Shown here one piece after another: positions 8,310 through 16,580 of a stretch of 64,000 bases of DNA (its first letter is position 1; each line of letters starts with the position of its first letter). Under the pieces are notes generated by a model. The model made no database searches. It had not been told where the DNA came from and saw only the letters and a list, made by a program, of their open reading frames with translations. A program made the position numbers and the translations under genes. The stretch is taken from NCBI RefSeq assembly GCF_023657445.1, contig NZ_JAGTWY010000001.1, forward strand, positions 2,356,001 through 2,420,000, read 5' to 3'. The DNA is from Marinobacter sediminum (GTDB lineage Bacteria; Pseudomonadota; Gammaproteobacteria; Pseudomonadales; Oleiphilaceae).

Positions 8310-9133
8310 CACGCCTCCTCCCCGAGATAGACCTTGATCACTTCCGGGTCGTTGGAGACCTGATCCATGGAGCCTTCCGCCAGCACACTGCCCTGGTGCA
8401 GCACGGTGACTTTGCGGGCGATGGAGCGCACAAAGCCCATGTCGTGTTCCACCACCACCACGGACTGTTTGCCCGCGAGGCTGGTGAGCAGTTCGGCGGT
8501 GCGTTCCATTTCCTGTTCGGTCATGCCGGCCACGGGCTCGTCCACCAGCAGCAGGCGGGGTTTCTGCATCAGCAGCATGCCGATTTCCAGCCACTGTTTC
8601 TGGCCGTGGGAGAGGATGCCGGCCAGGCGGTCACGCAGTGCCTCAAGGCCGATCATTTCCAGCACCTCGTCGATTCGATCCCGGTATTCCGGCGTCATGA
8701 TGGCGGTGAGCGTGGGCAATACCCGCTTGTCTGTCGCCATGGCCAGTTCCAGGTTTTCGAACACGGTGAGGGCTTCGAACACCGTGGGTTTCTGGAATTT
8801 GCGGCCAATGCCGAGGGAGGCAATGTCCGGCTCGTTCATGGTGAGCAGGTTGTGGCGGCTGCCGAACCACACCGAGCCGGTGTCTGGCCGGGTTTTGCCG
8901 GTGATGATGTCCATCATCGTGGTCTTGCCCGCGCCGTTGGGGCCGATAATGCAACGCAGCTCGCCGTCATCAATGGTGAGGTTGAGGTTGTTGATGGCCT
9001 TGAAGCCGTCAAAACTCACGTTTACGTCTTCCAGGTACAGGATCGGGCCGTGGCGCACGTCCACCGGCGACTGCACCTGGGTAAGAAACTCGAAGACGTG
9101 TTCCCGGTCAGTCAGTTCCTGAATGAAGCTCAT
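8309..9133 (-). CDS. urtD: Urea ABC transporter ATP-binding protein UrtD
   Basis: This 274-residue LivG-class ATPase has Walker A GPNGAGKTT, the Q-loop in IGRKFQKPTVF, the signature LSHGQKQWLEIGMLL and Walker B LLLVDEPVAGMT. The SHGQKQWLEIG signature and the N-terminal extension before the nucleotide-binding domain (about 30 residues) are typical of UrtD. ATG at 9131-9133 overlaps the urtC stop by 4 bases. The longer upstream frame is a read-through of urtC in another phase. Confidence 0.95.
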   Translation of the reverse strand: MSFIQELTDREHVFEFLTQVQSPVDVRHGPILYLEDVNVSFDGFKAINNLNLTIDDGELRCIIGPNGAGKTTMMDIITGKTRPDTGSVWFGSRHNLLTMNEPDIASLGIGRKFQKPTVFEALTVFENLELAMATDKRVLPTLTAIMTPEYRDRIDEVLEMIGLEALRDRLAGILSHGQKQWLEIGMLLMQKPRLLLVDEPVAGMTEQEMERTAELLTSLAGKQSVVVVEHDMGFVRSIARKVTVLHQGSVLAEGSMDQVSNDPEVIKVYLGEEA

Positions 9134-10254
9134 GCCGTGGCCTCCTGCTCGGCGGGTGGGTTGTTGGAATCGTCGGCTTTCTTTTTCCTGAACAACAAGC
9201 CGGCGATGCCTTTCGGCAGGAACACGGTTACGAGCACAAACAGGCCGCCTAGGGCGAACAACCACGCATCCGGCATGACGCCGGTGAACACGGTCTTGGC
9301 GTAGTTCACCAGGATGGCGCCAATCACCGCTCCATACAGTGTAGCTCGCCCACCGAGAGCTACCCACACAACAATCTCAATGGAGAACAACGGCGAGAAT
9401 TCGCTGGGGTTGATGATGCCAACCTGGGGCACATAGAGTGCACCGGCCACACCGGCGAGCATGGCGGACACCACGAATACGAACAGCTGCACCCGGTCGA
9501 CCCGGTAACCCAGGAAGCGGGTGCGAGCTTCGGCATCCCGGCAAGCGATGCTCAACCGGCCCAGTTTGCTGGCAACGATGCCACGGCAGACGACGTAGCC
9601 AATCGCCAGCGCAATACCGGAGGCAATGAACAGCCCCAGCCTTGTGGCATCGGTGCGCAGGTTAAAGCCCAGAATGTCGCGGAAATCGGTCAGGCCGTTG
9701 TTGCCGCCAAAGCCCATCTCGTTGCGGAAGAAGGCCAGCATCAGGGCGAAAGTGAGCGCCTGGGTGATGATGGAGAGGTACACCCCGGTGACCCGCGAAC
9801 GAAACGCGAGGAAGCCGAACACCAGCGCCAGCAGCCCGGGCGCCAGCAGCACCATAACGAAGGCAAACCAGGCCATGTCGAAGCCATGCCAGAACCATGG
9901 CAGGGTGTCCCAGTTCAGGAACACCATGAAGTCCGGCAGCACAGGATCGCCATACACGCCCCGGTCGCCGATCTGGCGCATCAGGTACATGCCCATGGCG
10001 TAGCCGCCGAGTGCGAAGAAGGCTCCGTGACCCAGGCTCAGAATGCCCAGATAGCCCCACACCAGATCCACGGCTACCGCCAGCAGGGCGTAGCACAGGT
10101 ATTTACCCATCAGGGTGACGGTGTAGGAACTGACGTAAAACGCACTGTCCTCTGGCATCGCCAGATGCAGGAAGGTAACCACAATCAGGGCAGCAAACAG
10201 CACACCCAGAAAGGTTTGGGTTGAACGTTCACGAAGAGGTCGCGTTAACCACAT
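9130..10254 (-). CDS. urtC: Urea ABC transporter permease UrtC
   Basis: This 374-residue inner-membrane permease of the LivM class has about ten hydrophobic helices, including LWGYLGILSLGHGAFFALGG-type sequence (SLGHGAFFALGGY) and the cytoplasmic coupling region GRLSIACRDAEARTRFLGYR. A charged tail (FRKKKADD) ends it. It lies 3 bases after urtB and overlaps urtD. It forms the translocation path with UrtB. Confidence 0.94.
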   Translation of the reverse strand: MWLTRPLRERSTQTFLGVLFAALIVVTFLHLAMPEDSAFYVSSYTVTLMGKYLCYALLAVAVDLVWGYLGILSLGHGAFFALGGYAMGMYLMRQIGDRGVYGDPVLPDFMVFLNWDTLPWFWHGFDMAWFAFVMVLLAPGLLALVFGFLAFRSRVTGVYLSIITQALTFALMLAFFRNEMGFGGNNGLTDFRDILGFNLRTDATRLGLFIASGIALAIGYVVCRGIVASKLGRLSIACRDAEARTRFLGYRVDRVQLFVFVVSAMLAGVAGALYVPQVGIINPSEFSPLFSIEIVVWVALGGRATLYGAVIGAILVNYAKTVFTGVMPDAWLFALGGLFVLVTVFLPKGIAGLLFRKKKADDSNNPPAEQEATA

Positions 10255-10257
10255 AGC

Positions 10258-11868
10258 TTAACCCTCCGCCGCCCGGCCTTTCTGGGGGAAGAGCCCCTTC
10301 GGCCGTTTCTGGATGAACAGGATGATGAAGACCAGAACAATAATCTTCGCCAGTACCGCGCCGGCCCAGGGTTCTAGCAGCTGGTTGATGGTGCCGAGTG
10401 AAAGGCCAGCGATAAGCGTACCCCAGAGGTTACCGACGCCACCGAACACCACCACCATGAAGGAATCGATGATGTAGTTCTGGCCCAGGTTCGGGCCCAC
10501 GTTAGTGAGCTGGGACAGCGCCACACCGGCCAGACCGGCGACGCCGGAGCCCAGTGCGAAGGTCATGATGTCGACCCTCGTGGCGCGGATGCCCATGGAG
10601 CGGGCCATGTTGCGATTCTGGGTGACGGCACGCACTTCCAGGCCGAGCCGGGTTTTGCGCATGATCAGCATCAGGGCGGCAAACACCACCAATGCGAACG
10701 CCAGTACATAAAGCCGATTGAGCGTGAGCGACAGGGCGTCGTTAATGACCACCGAGCCACTCATCCACTCCGGGGTGACCACGGTGCGGTTCTGGGGGGA
10801 AATCACGGTACGCACCAGCTGCTGCAGGATCAGGCTGATGCCGAAGGTAGCCAGCAGGGTTTCAAGGGGACGGCCCTTCAGGTGCTGGATAACGCTGCGT
10901 TCGATGATGATACCGGCGGTGGCAGCCACCATGAAGCCGGCTGGTATCGACAGGATCAGGGCCAGTCCGGGCTGGCCCGGTAACAGCTGCTGCATGCCCC
11001 AGGTGGTGTAGGCACCCAGCATGATCAGCTCGCCGTGGGCCATGTTGATCACGCCCATCACGCCAAAGGTGATGGCCAGGCCGATGGCGGCCAGTACCAG
11101 CACGGAGCCGAGGCTGAGGCCGAAGTACAGGGTCTCGGCCGCGCTGTTTATTTTCAGTTTCTGTTCTATCGATTTCAGCGCCTCGTTGGCGGCGGCCACG
11201 AGTGCGGGGTCATCGCTGCGCGCCGCCTCATTCAATGCGGCACGAGCCCGGGGATGCAGGCTGCCGGCCAGAACATCGACGGCCTCCACATTGCCCTCAC
11301 CCACCCGATAGATCGCCAGGGCGGCCTGAATGCGGTCGCGAACATCGGCGTTTTCTTCGGTTTCAAGCTGGGCTTCGAGGGGTTCTACAAGTGCGGCATC
11401 CACCTTGCCCATCATGTCCTGTGCGGAAGCTTCACGCAGATCAGGGTCGGCGGCGTTCAGGTCCAGCATGGCAAGGATGCCCTCAAGCTGGCCGCGAATT
11501 CGGTTGTTGATGGCGACTCTGTCCAGCTCACGGCGGGACATTTCACCCATGTTCTCTCCGGTCAGCGGGTTGGCAATTTCCCAGTCCCTGCCCCGGTTGT
11601 TCAATACGATGACCACCTGGCCGGTGTCTTTGATACGGCTCAGACGGTTGGCACCATAGGCTTCAAGCCAGTTCCGGGCACGTTCGTCACCGCTGCTGAC
11701 AATAGCTTTTATGGCTTCTTCCACTTTGCTGGCGGGCGCATCTGCCAGGTTAATCAGCAGTGTCTGTCCCTGATCTGTTCCCTGGACGTCACTCTGTGCC
11801 GTGGCGGCAGTCGGTATGGCCAGAACCAGGGCGAAAAACAGAAGCGTGAGCGATCGGATGATGCCCAT
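10258..11868 (-). CDS. urtB: Urea ABC transporter permease UrtB with periplasmic N-terminal region
   Basis: This 536-residue protein has a signal peptide (residues 1-24, ending AATAQS), then about 220 residues of helical, alanine-rich soluble sequence, then a LivH-type permease from about residue 245 (FGLSLGSVLVLAAIGLAITF, MGVINMAHGELIMLGAY). The extra N-terminal part includes repeats resembling HEAT-type helices (ADVRDRIQAALAIYR, LHPRARAALNEAAR). Long UrtB proteins with this domain occur in other Gammaproteobacteria. The domain may help capture urea or dock UrtA; that is inference. Confidence 0.93.
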   Translation of the reverse strand: MGIIRSLTLLFFALVLAIPTAATAQSDVQGTDQGQTLLINLADAPASKVEEAIKAIVSSGDERARNWLEAYGANRLSRIKDTGQVVIVLNNRGRDWEIANPLTGENMGEMSRRELDRVAINNRIRGQLEGILAMLDLNAADPDLREASAQDMMGKVDAALVEPLEAQLETEENADVRDRIQAALAIYRVGEGNVEAVDVLAGSLHPRARAALNEAARSDDPALVAAANEALKSIEQKLKINSAAETLYFGLSLGSVLVLAAIGLAITFGVMGVINMAHGELIMLGAYTTWGMQQLLPGQPGLALILSIPAGFMVAATAGIIIERSVIQHLKGRPLETLLATFGISLILQQLVRTVISPQNRTVVTPEWMSGSVVINDALSLTLNRLYVLAFALVVFAALMLIMRKTRLGLEVRAVTQNRNMARSMGIRATRVDIMTFALGSGVAGLAGVALSQLTNVGPNLGQNYIIDSFMVVVFGGVGNLWGTLIAGLSLGTINQLLEPWAGAVLAKIIVLVFIILFIQKRPKGLFPQKGRAAEG

Positions 11869-11904
11869 GATGGTGTCCTGTCAGTTGAAAGCGTGTTGCG
11901 GAGG

Positions 11905-11940
11905 CGTCAGCCCGGCAGCAAAAATGCCACCGGACTGACG
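11905..11940 (-). terminator. Intra-operon hairpin after urtA
   Basis: CGTCAG-CCCGG pairs with CCGG-A-CTGACG around a 14-base loop, between the urtA stop and the urtB start. A hairpin here usually lets the binding-protein gene be expressed above the membrane genes by partial termination or by protecting the 3' end. Confidence 0.55.
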
Positions 11941-11963
11941 GTCTTACTGTCTTATTTCTGCTT

Positions 11964-13271
11964 TTAGTTCGATTCAGCAGCCATCTCGCCTGCAGACGCG
12001 CCACACTTGCCGGTCTTGACGTTGAAGGTGCCGCAGAACATCGGCTTGCGCCAGTCTGCAATCAGGTCCCGTGAACCGGGCAGGAAGTCAGACCATGCAT
12101 CGCCGGCAACCAGGCCAGAGGTTTCCCAGACGACGGAGAACTGGCCGTTGTCCTGGATTTCGCCAATCAGCACAGGCTTGGTGATGTGGTGGTTAGGCAT
12201 CATGGCGGAGTAGCCACCGGTCAGGTTGGGGACGGTAACACCAATGATGGCGTCTTTAACCGCATCAACTTCTGTGGTTCCGGCTTTCTCGACCGCTTGA
12301 ACCCACATGTTGAAACCAATGTAGTGCGCTTCCATCGGGTCGTTGGTTACGGCTTCTTCGTCGCCAGTATGCTCAATCCACTGATCGATGAAGTCGTAGT
12401 TGACGTCGCTGTCTACGCTCATGAAGTAGTTCCAGGCGGCCAGGTGACCAACCAGCGGGCCAGTGTCGATACCGGAAAGCTCCTGCTCACCCACGGAGAA
12501 GGCAACAACCGGGATGTCAGCGGCATCAATGCCCTGGTTACCAAGCTCGCGGTAGAAAGGCACGTTGGCATCGCCGTTGATGGTAGAAACCACGGCCGTT
12601 TTCTTGCCGGCAGAGCCGAAGCTCTTGATGTCAGACACGATGTTCTGCCAGTCGGAATGTCCGAAAGGCGTGTAGTTGATCATGATGTCTTCCTTGGCCA
12701 CACCCATATCCATCAGGTAGGTCTCAAGGATTTTGTTGGTGGTACGCGGGTACACGTAGTCGGTACCGGCCAGAACCCAGCGCTCTACGCCGATGTTGTT
12801 CATCAGGTAGTTAACCGCAGGAATCGCCTGCTGGTTGGGCGCAGCGCCAGTGTAGAAGACGTTCTCGGAGGATTCCTCACCCTCGTACTGTACCGGGTAA
12901 AACAGGAGGCCGTTCAGCTCTTCCACCACCGGCAGTACGGATTTACGGGAAACCGAGGTCCAGTTACCGAAGATCACGTCTACCTCTTCCTGTGCCAGCA
13001 GCTCGCGGGCTTTCTCGGCGAACAGCGGCCAGTCTGAAGCCGGGTCAACCACAACGGCTTCCAGTTCACGACCCAGAACGCCGCCAGCGGCATTCTGCTT
13101 TTCGATCAGCATTTCAACGGTGTCTTTCAGAACGGTTTCACTGATCGCCATGGTGCCGGAGAGCGAGTGCAGGATGCCCACCTTGATAGGGTCTTCGGCG
13201 GCAACCGAATTAAAAGAGATAGACAGTGCTAGTGCAGAGAGGCCAAGTTTCACGTGGTTTTTGATGCTCAT
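11964..13271 (-). CDS. urtA: Urea ABC transporter substrate-binding protein UrtA
   Basis: This 435-residue periplasmic receptor has a signal peptide (residues 1-25, LGLSALALSISFNSVAAE) and a type-I binding-protein fold. Family motifs include VGILHSLSGTMAISE, GNWTSVSRKSVLPV, GLLFYPVQYEGEE and NYFMSVDS. The frame continues about 90 codons upstream without a good start. ATG at 13269-13271 gives the normal signal peptide, with AAGGA about 10 bases ahead. It is the first gene of the urt-ure transcription unit and should be the most abundant product under nitrogen limitation. Confidence 0.95.
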   Translation of the reverse strand: MSIKNHVKLGLSALALSISFNSVAAEDPIKVGILHSLSGTMAISETVLKDTVEMLIEKQNAAGGVLGRELEAVVVDPASDWPLFAEKARELLAQEEVDVIFGNWTSVSRKSVLPVVEELNGLLFYPVQYEGEESSENVFYTGAAPNQQAIPAVNYLMNNIGVERWVLAGTDYVYPRTTNKILETYLMDMGVAKEDIMINYTPFGHSDWQNIVSDIKSFGSAGKKTAVVSTINGDANVPFYRELGNQGIDAADIPVVAFSVGEQELSGIDTGPLVGHLAAWNYFMSVDSDVNYDFIDQWIEHTGDEEAVTNDPMEAHYIGFNMWVQAVEKAGTTEVDAVKDAIIGVTVPNLTGGYSAMMPNHHITKPVLIGEIQDNGQFSVVWETSGLVAGDAWSDFLPGSRDLIADWRKPMFCGTFNVKTGKCGASAGEMAAESN

Positions 13272-13329
13272 TCCGTCATCCTTTTTCGTTTTTGAGGTTG
13301 TGCAAATCGTCTGTAACGCACCCCTGCTC

Positions 13330-13345
13330 TGCATTAGCTGTTCCA
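13330..13345 (-). promoter_or_regulatory. Possible sigma-54 promoter for urtA
   Basis: Read on the minus strand, TGGAAC-N5-ATGCA has GG and GC separated by the required 10 bases. It differs from TGGCAC-N5-TTGC at two positions. A start about 48 bases before urtA would result. The match is imperfect. Confidence 0.4.
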
Positions 13346-13358
13346 GCCTTATAGGATT

Positions 13359-13393
13359 CCTTGTATTTTCAGAAACTTGATTAGAATACAAGG
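13359..13393. promoter_or_regulatory. CCTTGTATT / AATACAAGG dyad upstream of urtA
   Basis: Perfect 9-bp arms at 13359-13367 and 13385-13393 are separated by 17 bases. Each arm contains TTGTAT, the half of the TTGTATACAA palindrome at 13714-13723 in front of the allophanate hydrolase gene. This suggests that one regulator, plausibly the GntR protein at 15603, touches both divergent promoters. The rest of 13272-13747 holds several TGCACC/GGTGC words that could be NtrC half-sites and no gene. Confidence 0.45.
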
Positions 13394-13690
13394 CGGTTTG
13401 CTGGCCCTCTTGCTTCATCTCAGCGCACCAAAACCCATGCACCCCGATAAAGCCCGCCCTGTTATAGTGCGCACCCTGTGTTACGCGGGTAAAATTTGGC
13501 AATAATTTCAAAAGATTAAGAGCAAAAACCAAAACCAGGATCACTCACCCCGGGCTTAGGTAGCATACTCATCACTGATCTCCGTTTTGGTGCCAACGCC
13601 CCTCACTGGTGCGCCACGCACCCTGCATACGCGGAACCCGCCAGATGTTAAATAACTGAAAACTATATACATGTATGGTTTTACCCCGGG

Positions 13691-13706
13691 TGGCACGTCC
13701 TTTGCC
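13691..13706 (+). promoter_or_regulatory. Sigma-54 promoter of the allophanate hydrolase gene
   Basis: TGGCACG-TCCT-TTGCC fits the -24/-12 consensus TGGCACR-N4-TTGCW fully, with GG and GC 10 bases apart. Transcription would start near 13717, which rules out the upstream in-frame ATG at 13709 as the true start of the gene. RpoN promoters of this kind are typically driven by NtrC under nitrogen limitation. Confidence 0.8.
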
Positions 13707-13713
13707 AAATGAG

Positions 13714-13723
13714 TTGTATACAA
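13714..13723. promoter_or_regulatory. TTGTATACAA operator-like palindrome
   Basis: A perfect 10-bp palindrome lies at the predicted start of transcription. It fits the short TNGTNNNACNA-like sites bound by FadR-subfamily GntR regulators with a gap variation, and a GntR gene follows the allophanate hydrolase. A second palindrome, ATACATGTAT, lies at 13667-13676. Repression of the operon by the GntR protein is an inference. Confidence 0.5.
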
Positions 13724-13747
13724 GTTCACAACTCAAACGGTGACCCC

Positions 13748-15595
13748 ATGGTTTCGACAACTGGCTGGACGATTGAAGACTGGAAGAACGCCTACTTAGG
13801 GGGCACGGACCCACAAGCCCTGATCGGAGAACTGTTAGAAAATCTCGACCCAACAGACAACGCCTGGATTTCCGTTCTGGACGCCGCGGGTCTTGCCGAT
13901 GCACTCCAGGCGCTGGAAAAAACACTTGCTGCGGTTGATGGGGACAAGACCCTACTTCCACTGTATGGCATTCCGTTCGCGGTGAAAGACAACATTGATG
14001 CCATCGGGTTCGACACCACCGCTGCCTGCCCGGAATACGCCTACCGGCCCCCGGAGGATGCCACCACCGTTGCCAGGCTGAAGGCGGCCGGGGCCATCCT
14101 GATCGGCAAGACCAATCTCGACCAGTTTGCCACCGGTCTCGTGGGTACCCGGTCACCCCATGGTGCGGTTTCCAACAGCTTCAAGCCGGAGGTCATCAGC
14201 GGCGGCTCCAGCTCCGGCTCCGCGTCGGTGGTTGCCCGAGGCCTTGTACCCTTTGCCCTGGGCACCGACACGGCGGGCTCAGGTCGCGTGCCTGCCGGGC
14301 TCAATAACCTGGTTGGTCTCAAACCCACCAAGGGCCTGTTCAGCATCAAGGGCGTGGTACCCGCGTGCCGTTCTCTGGACTGTGTCTCTGTCTTTGCCCT
14401 GACGGTTAACAACGCGGGAACCGTGAGTGAGGTGCTTTCCGGATTCGATGCCGGGGATGCCTTCTCCCGCAAACTGCCCGGCAGCCTGCCCCTGGATGGC
14501 CCGGCCATTCGCCGCGCCGGGCCCGTCAAACGGCTGGCCATTCCGGACCACCCGAACTGGTTTGGCGACCAGCAGGCCGAAGCAGCCTGGAATACCGCCA
14601 TCAGCCAGTGGCGCAATCTGCAGGTGGAGCTGGTTCCCCTGGACTTCAGCCCCATGCTCGAACTGGCCGCCCTGCTCTATGAGGGGCCCTGGGTGGCCGA
14701 GCGAATGGCGGCGGTCGAGTCGTTCATGGTCAGCCACAGCGAGGCCATGAACCCCGTGGTAAAAGGCATCATTGAGAACGCTGACAAGTTCAACGCCACC
14801 GAGACTTTCAAGGCCCAGTACCGGAAAGAGGAGCTGATACGCCAGATTGACGAACTGTTGGCGGACCTTGATGGTTTGCTGGTTCCCACCGCCCCCATTG
14901 CGCCCACCATCGACGCGGTCAACCTGGACCCGGTAACCCTGAACAGCCAACTGGGCACCTACACCAACTTTGTGAACCTGGCGGATCTCAGTGCCCTGGC
15001 CATACCGGCGGGTTTCCGGGACGACGGCCTGCCGTTCGGCGTTACCCTTATCTCCGGTGCCTGGAAAGACAAAGAGCTTCAGCATCTGGCCTGCCAGTGG
15101 CTGAACTCCAACCCCACCACTCTGGGGGCGACCGGCAAGCCCGGGCCTGAGCAGGAGCCGGGCGCAAGCACATCCACACCGGCGGTGCAGGTAGCCGTGG
15201 TCGGTGCCCACCTCAGCGGTATGCCACTAAACCCACAACTGACCGATCGTCATGCAACCTTGCTGGCGCAGACCACAACCACACCGGTTTACCGGCTTTA
15301 CGCACTGGCGGGGACTCAGCCGGCCAAGCCCGGATTGAAGCGTGTTGCTGCCGGTGAAGGCCGGGAAATCATTGTTGAGGTCTGGGAAATGACCACCGAA
15401 GCGTTCGGCTCCTTTGTTGACCTGGTGCCGCCGCCCCTGGGAATCGGCAACGTCGAGCTGTCCGATGGCCGCTGGGTCAAGGGTTTCATTTGCGAAGGCT
15501 ACGCTCTGGACACTGCCCGGGACGTCACCGAGTTTGGCGGCTGGCGCGCGTTCATTGAGGCTTCCAAAACGGTGAAAACCCCAACTTCGGAGTAA
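13748..15595 (+). CDS. atzF: Allophanate hydrolase
   Basis: This 615-residue amidase-signature enzyme converts allophanate to ammonia and CO2. The catalytic triad is visible: K80 (FAVKDNID), cis-serine S154 (SGGSSSGSAS) and nucleophile S178 (DTAGSGR), spaced as in AtzF of Pseudomonas sp. ADP. The C-terminal domain (from about 475; VAVVGAHLSGMPLN ... GGWRAFIEASK) is complete, so this is a full two-domain enzyme. I start at ATG 13748 because the sigma-54 transcription start lies near 13717; the ribosome site is weak (GGTGA). No urea carboxylase is nearby, so the source of allophanate is unknown. The GntR gene follows after 7 bases. Confidence 0.92.
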   Translation: MVSTTGWTIEDWKNAYLGGTDPQALIGELLENLDPTDNAWISVLDAAGLADALQALEKTLAAVDGDKTLLPLYGIPFAVKDNIDAIGFDTTAACPEYAYRPPEDATTVARLKAAGAILIGKTNLDQFATGLVGTRSPHGAVSNSFKPEVISGGSSSGSASVVARGLVPFALGTDTAGSGRVPAGLNNLVGLKPTKGLFSIKGVVPACRSLDCVSVFALTVNNAGTVSEVLSGFDAGDAFSRKLPGSLPLDGPAIRRAGPVKRLAIPDHPNWFGDQQAEAAWNTAISQWRNLQVELVPLDFSPMLELAALLYEGPWVAERMAAVESFMVSHSEAMNPVVKGIIENADKFNATETFKAQYRKEELIRQIDELLADLDGLLVPTAPIAPTIDAVNLDPVTLNSQLGTYTNFVNLADLSALAIPAGFRDDGLPFGVTLISGAWKDKELQHLACQWLNSNPTTLGATGKPGPEQEPGASTSTPAVQVAVVGAHLSGMPLNPQLTDRHATLLAQTTTTPVYRLYALAGTQPAKPGLKRVAAGEGREIIVEVWEMTTEAFGSFVDLVPPPLGIGNVELSDGRWVKGFICEGYALDTARDVTEFGGWRAFIEASKTVKTPTSE

Positions 15596-15602
15596 CCGTA
15601 GC

Positions 15603-16322
15603 ATGGGGAAAAGACCTTCCCGCAGAAAGGCGAGCGTGTCCGACCGGGTCTACGAGAGCCTGAAGAGTGACATCTTCGAGTTCCGCCTGATTCCAGGAGA
15701 CAAATTCAGCGAGGGCGATGTTGCCACTCGCCTGAAGGCGAGCCGCACGCCAGTTCGGGAAGCACTGTACCGGCTGCAGCTGGAGGGCTACGTTGAGGTT
15801 ATGTTCCGCAGTGGCTGGCATGTAAAACCGCTGGATTTTCGCCAGGTGGAGGAGTTGTACGACTTGCGGATCACCATCGAGAAGGCGGCCATCGAGAAGC
15901 TTTGCGCCCTGTCTGAACCGCCCCCGGTGCTGCGAACACTGACGGCAATCTGGAATCCGGATCACCCGTCGGAACGGACAATTGGCAGCACGCTCAGGGC
16001 GCTTGATGAAAGCTTTCATGGCGACCTGGTCGCCGCCGCCGGTAACCGGGAAATGACGCGTATCCACCGGGAAATCACAGACCGCTTACGGGTGATACGC
16101 CGGCTGGACTTTACCCGTGACGACCGAATGGACGACACCTACGCACAGCATGCGTCCATTCTGGAAGCCCTCCGCAAAGACCGGCCGGCAGAGGCCGCAG
16201 AACGGCTGACCCGCCACATTCGCATTAGCCAGAAGGCGGTTCGGGCGATCACCATGGAGCGAATCCGGGAAGCCGCCGAAGCCCAACGGCGAGGTGAGGC
16301 AATCGGCTCCGAGGGCACGTAG
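15603..16322 (+). CDS. GntR/FadR-family transcriptional regulator with FCD domain
   Basis: This 239-residue regulator has an N-terminal winged helix (residues about 12-80: VYESLKSDIFEFRLIPGD, VATRLKASRTPVREALYRLQ) and a helical FCD ligand-binding domain (about 90-225) with the D-x-x-x-R region LYDLRITIEKAAI and the metal-binding H residues FHGDLVAA. It lies 7 bases after atzF and is probably co-transcribed. It most likely controls atzF, and perhaps urtA, in response to a ligand of the allophanate route; the ligand is unknown. Confidence 0.88.
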   Translation: MGKRPSRRKASVSDRVYESLKSDIFEFRLIPGDKFSEGDVATRLKASRTPVREALYRLQLEGYVEVMFRSGWHVKPLDFRQVEELYDLRITIEKAAIEKLCALSEPPPVLRTLTAIWNPDHPSERTIGSTLRALDESFHGDLVAAAGNREMTRIHREITDRLRVIRRLDFTRDDRMDDTYAQHASILEALRKDRPAEAAERLTRHIRISQKAVRAITMERIREAAEAQRRGEAIGSEGT

Positions 16323-16356
16323 GATATATCGCACAGATTATCGAGCGTTTCTCCGG

Positions 16357-16384
16357 TTTTCCCAAATCCCATCCTCGCTACAAT
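16357..16384 (+). promoter_or_regulatory. Promoter of the GGA-rich RNA
   Basis: TACAAT at 16379-16384 is a good -10. The T-rich TTTTCC at 16357-16362, 16 bases upstream, is only a weak -35, as expected for an activator-dependent promoter. I found no TGTAAG-N6-CTTACA GacA box in the 200 bases upstream. Confidence 0.55.
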
Positions 16385-16389
16385 GGTAA

Positions 16390-16580
16390 GCGTCAGGGAT
16401 GACAAGCCAGCAGGGAACGTTGGCTCACGGATGGAAACTCCACGGATCAGGAGTTGCCCGACGGACCAGGGCTTACAGGGAAGTACCGCAAGGATGGAGC
16501 GCTCAGGATGATGCGCAGCCTGAAGGATCAGGCGGGGTTCAGCCACGGAATTCGGGGCCACAGGGACAGTGGCCCCCCTC
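16390..16580 (+). ncRNA. CsrB/RsmZ-like GGA-hairpin regulatory RNA
   Basis: Fourteen GGA triplets occur in about 180 bases, where fewer than three are expected by chance. Most sit in hairpin loops or in the linkers between them. Hairpins: 16392-16403 (GTCA-GGGA-TGAC), 16406-16424 (GCCAGC / GTTGGC, loop AGGGAAC), 16436-16455 (AACTCC / GGAGTT, loop ACGGATCA), 16456-16472 (GCCC / GGGC, loop with ACGGA), 16499-16516 (GCGC / GCGC, loop TCAGGATGAT), 16518-16533 (GCCTGA-AGGA-TCAGGC), 16554-16576 (GGGGCCAC / GTGGCCCC, loop AGGGACA). This is the design of CsrB/RsmZ RNAs, which titrate the translational regulator CsrA/RsmA. The last stem may be the 3' end, but no T-run follows it. Open frames here have no ribosome sites and no recognisable product. 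Confidence 0.85.

Noticed and set aside
13709..13747. Upstream ATG start for allophanate hydrolase
   Set aside because: It lies before the predicted sigma-54 transcription start near 13717.
16180..16356. GacA binding box (TGTAAG-N6-CTTACA) upstream of the small RNA
   Set aside because: No match was found in the GntR coding region or spacer.
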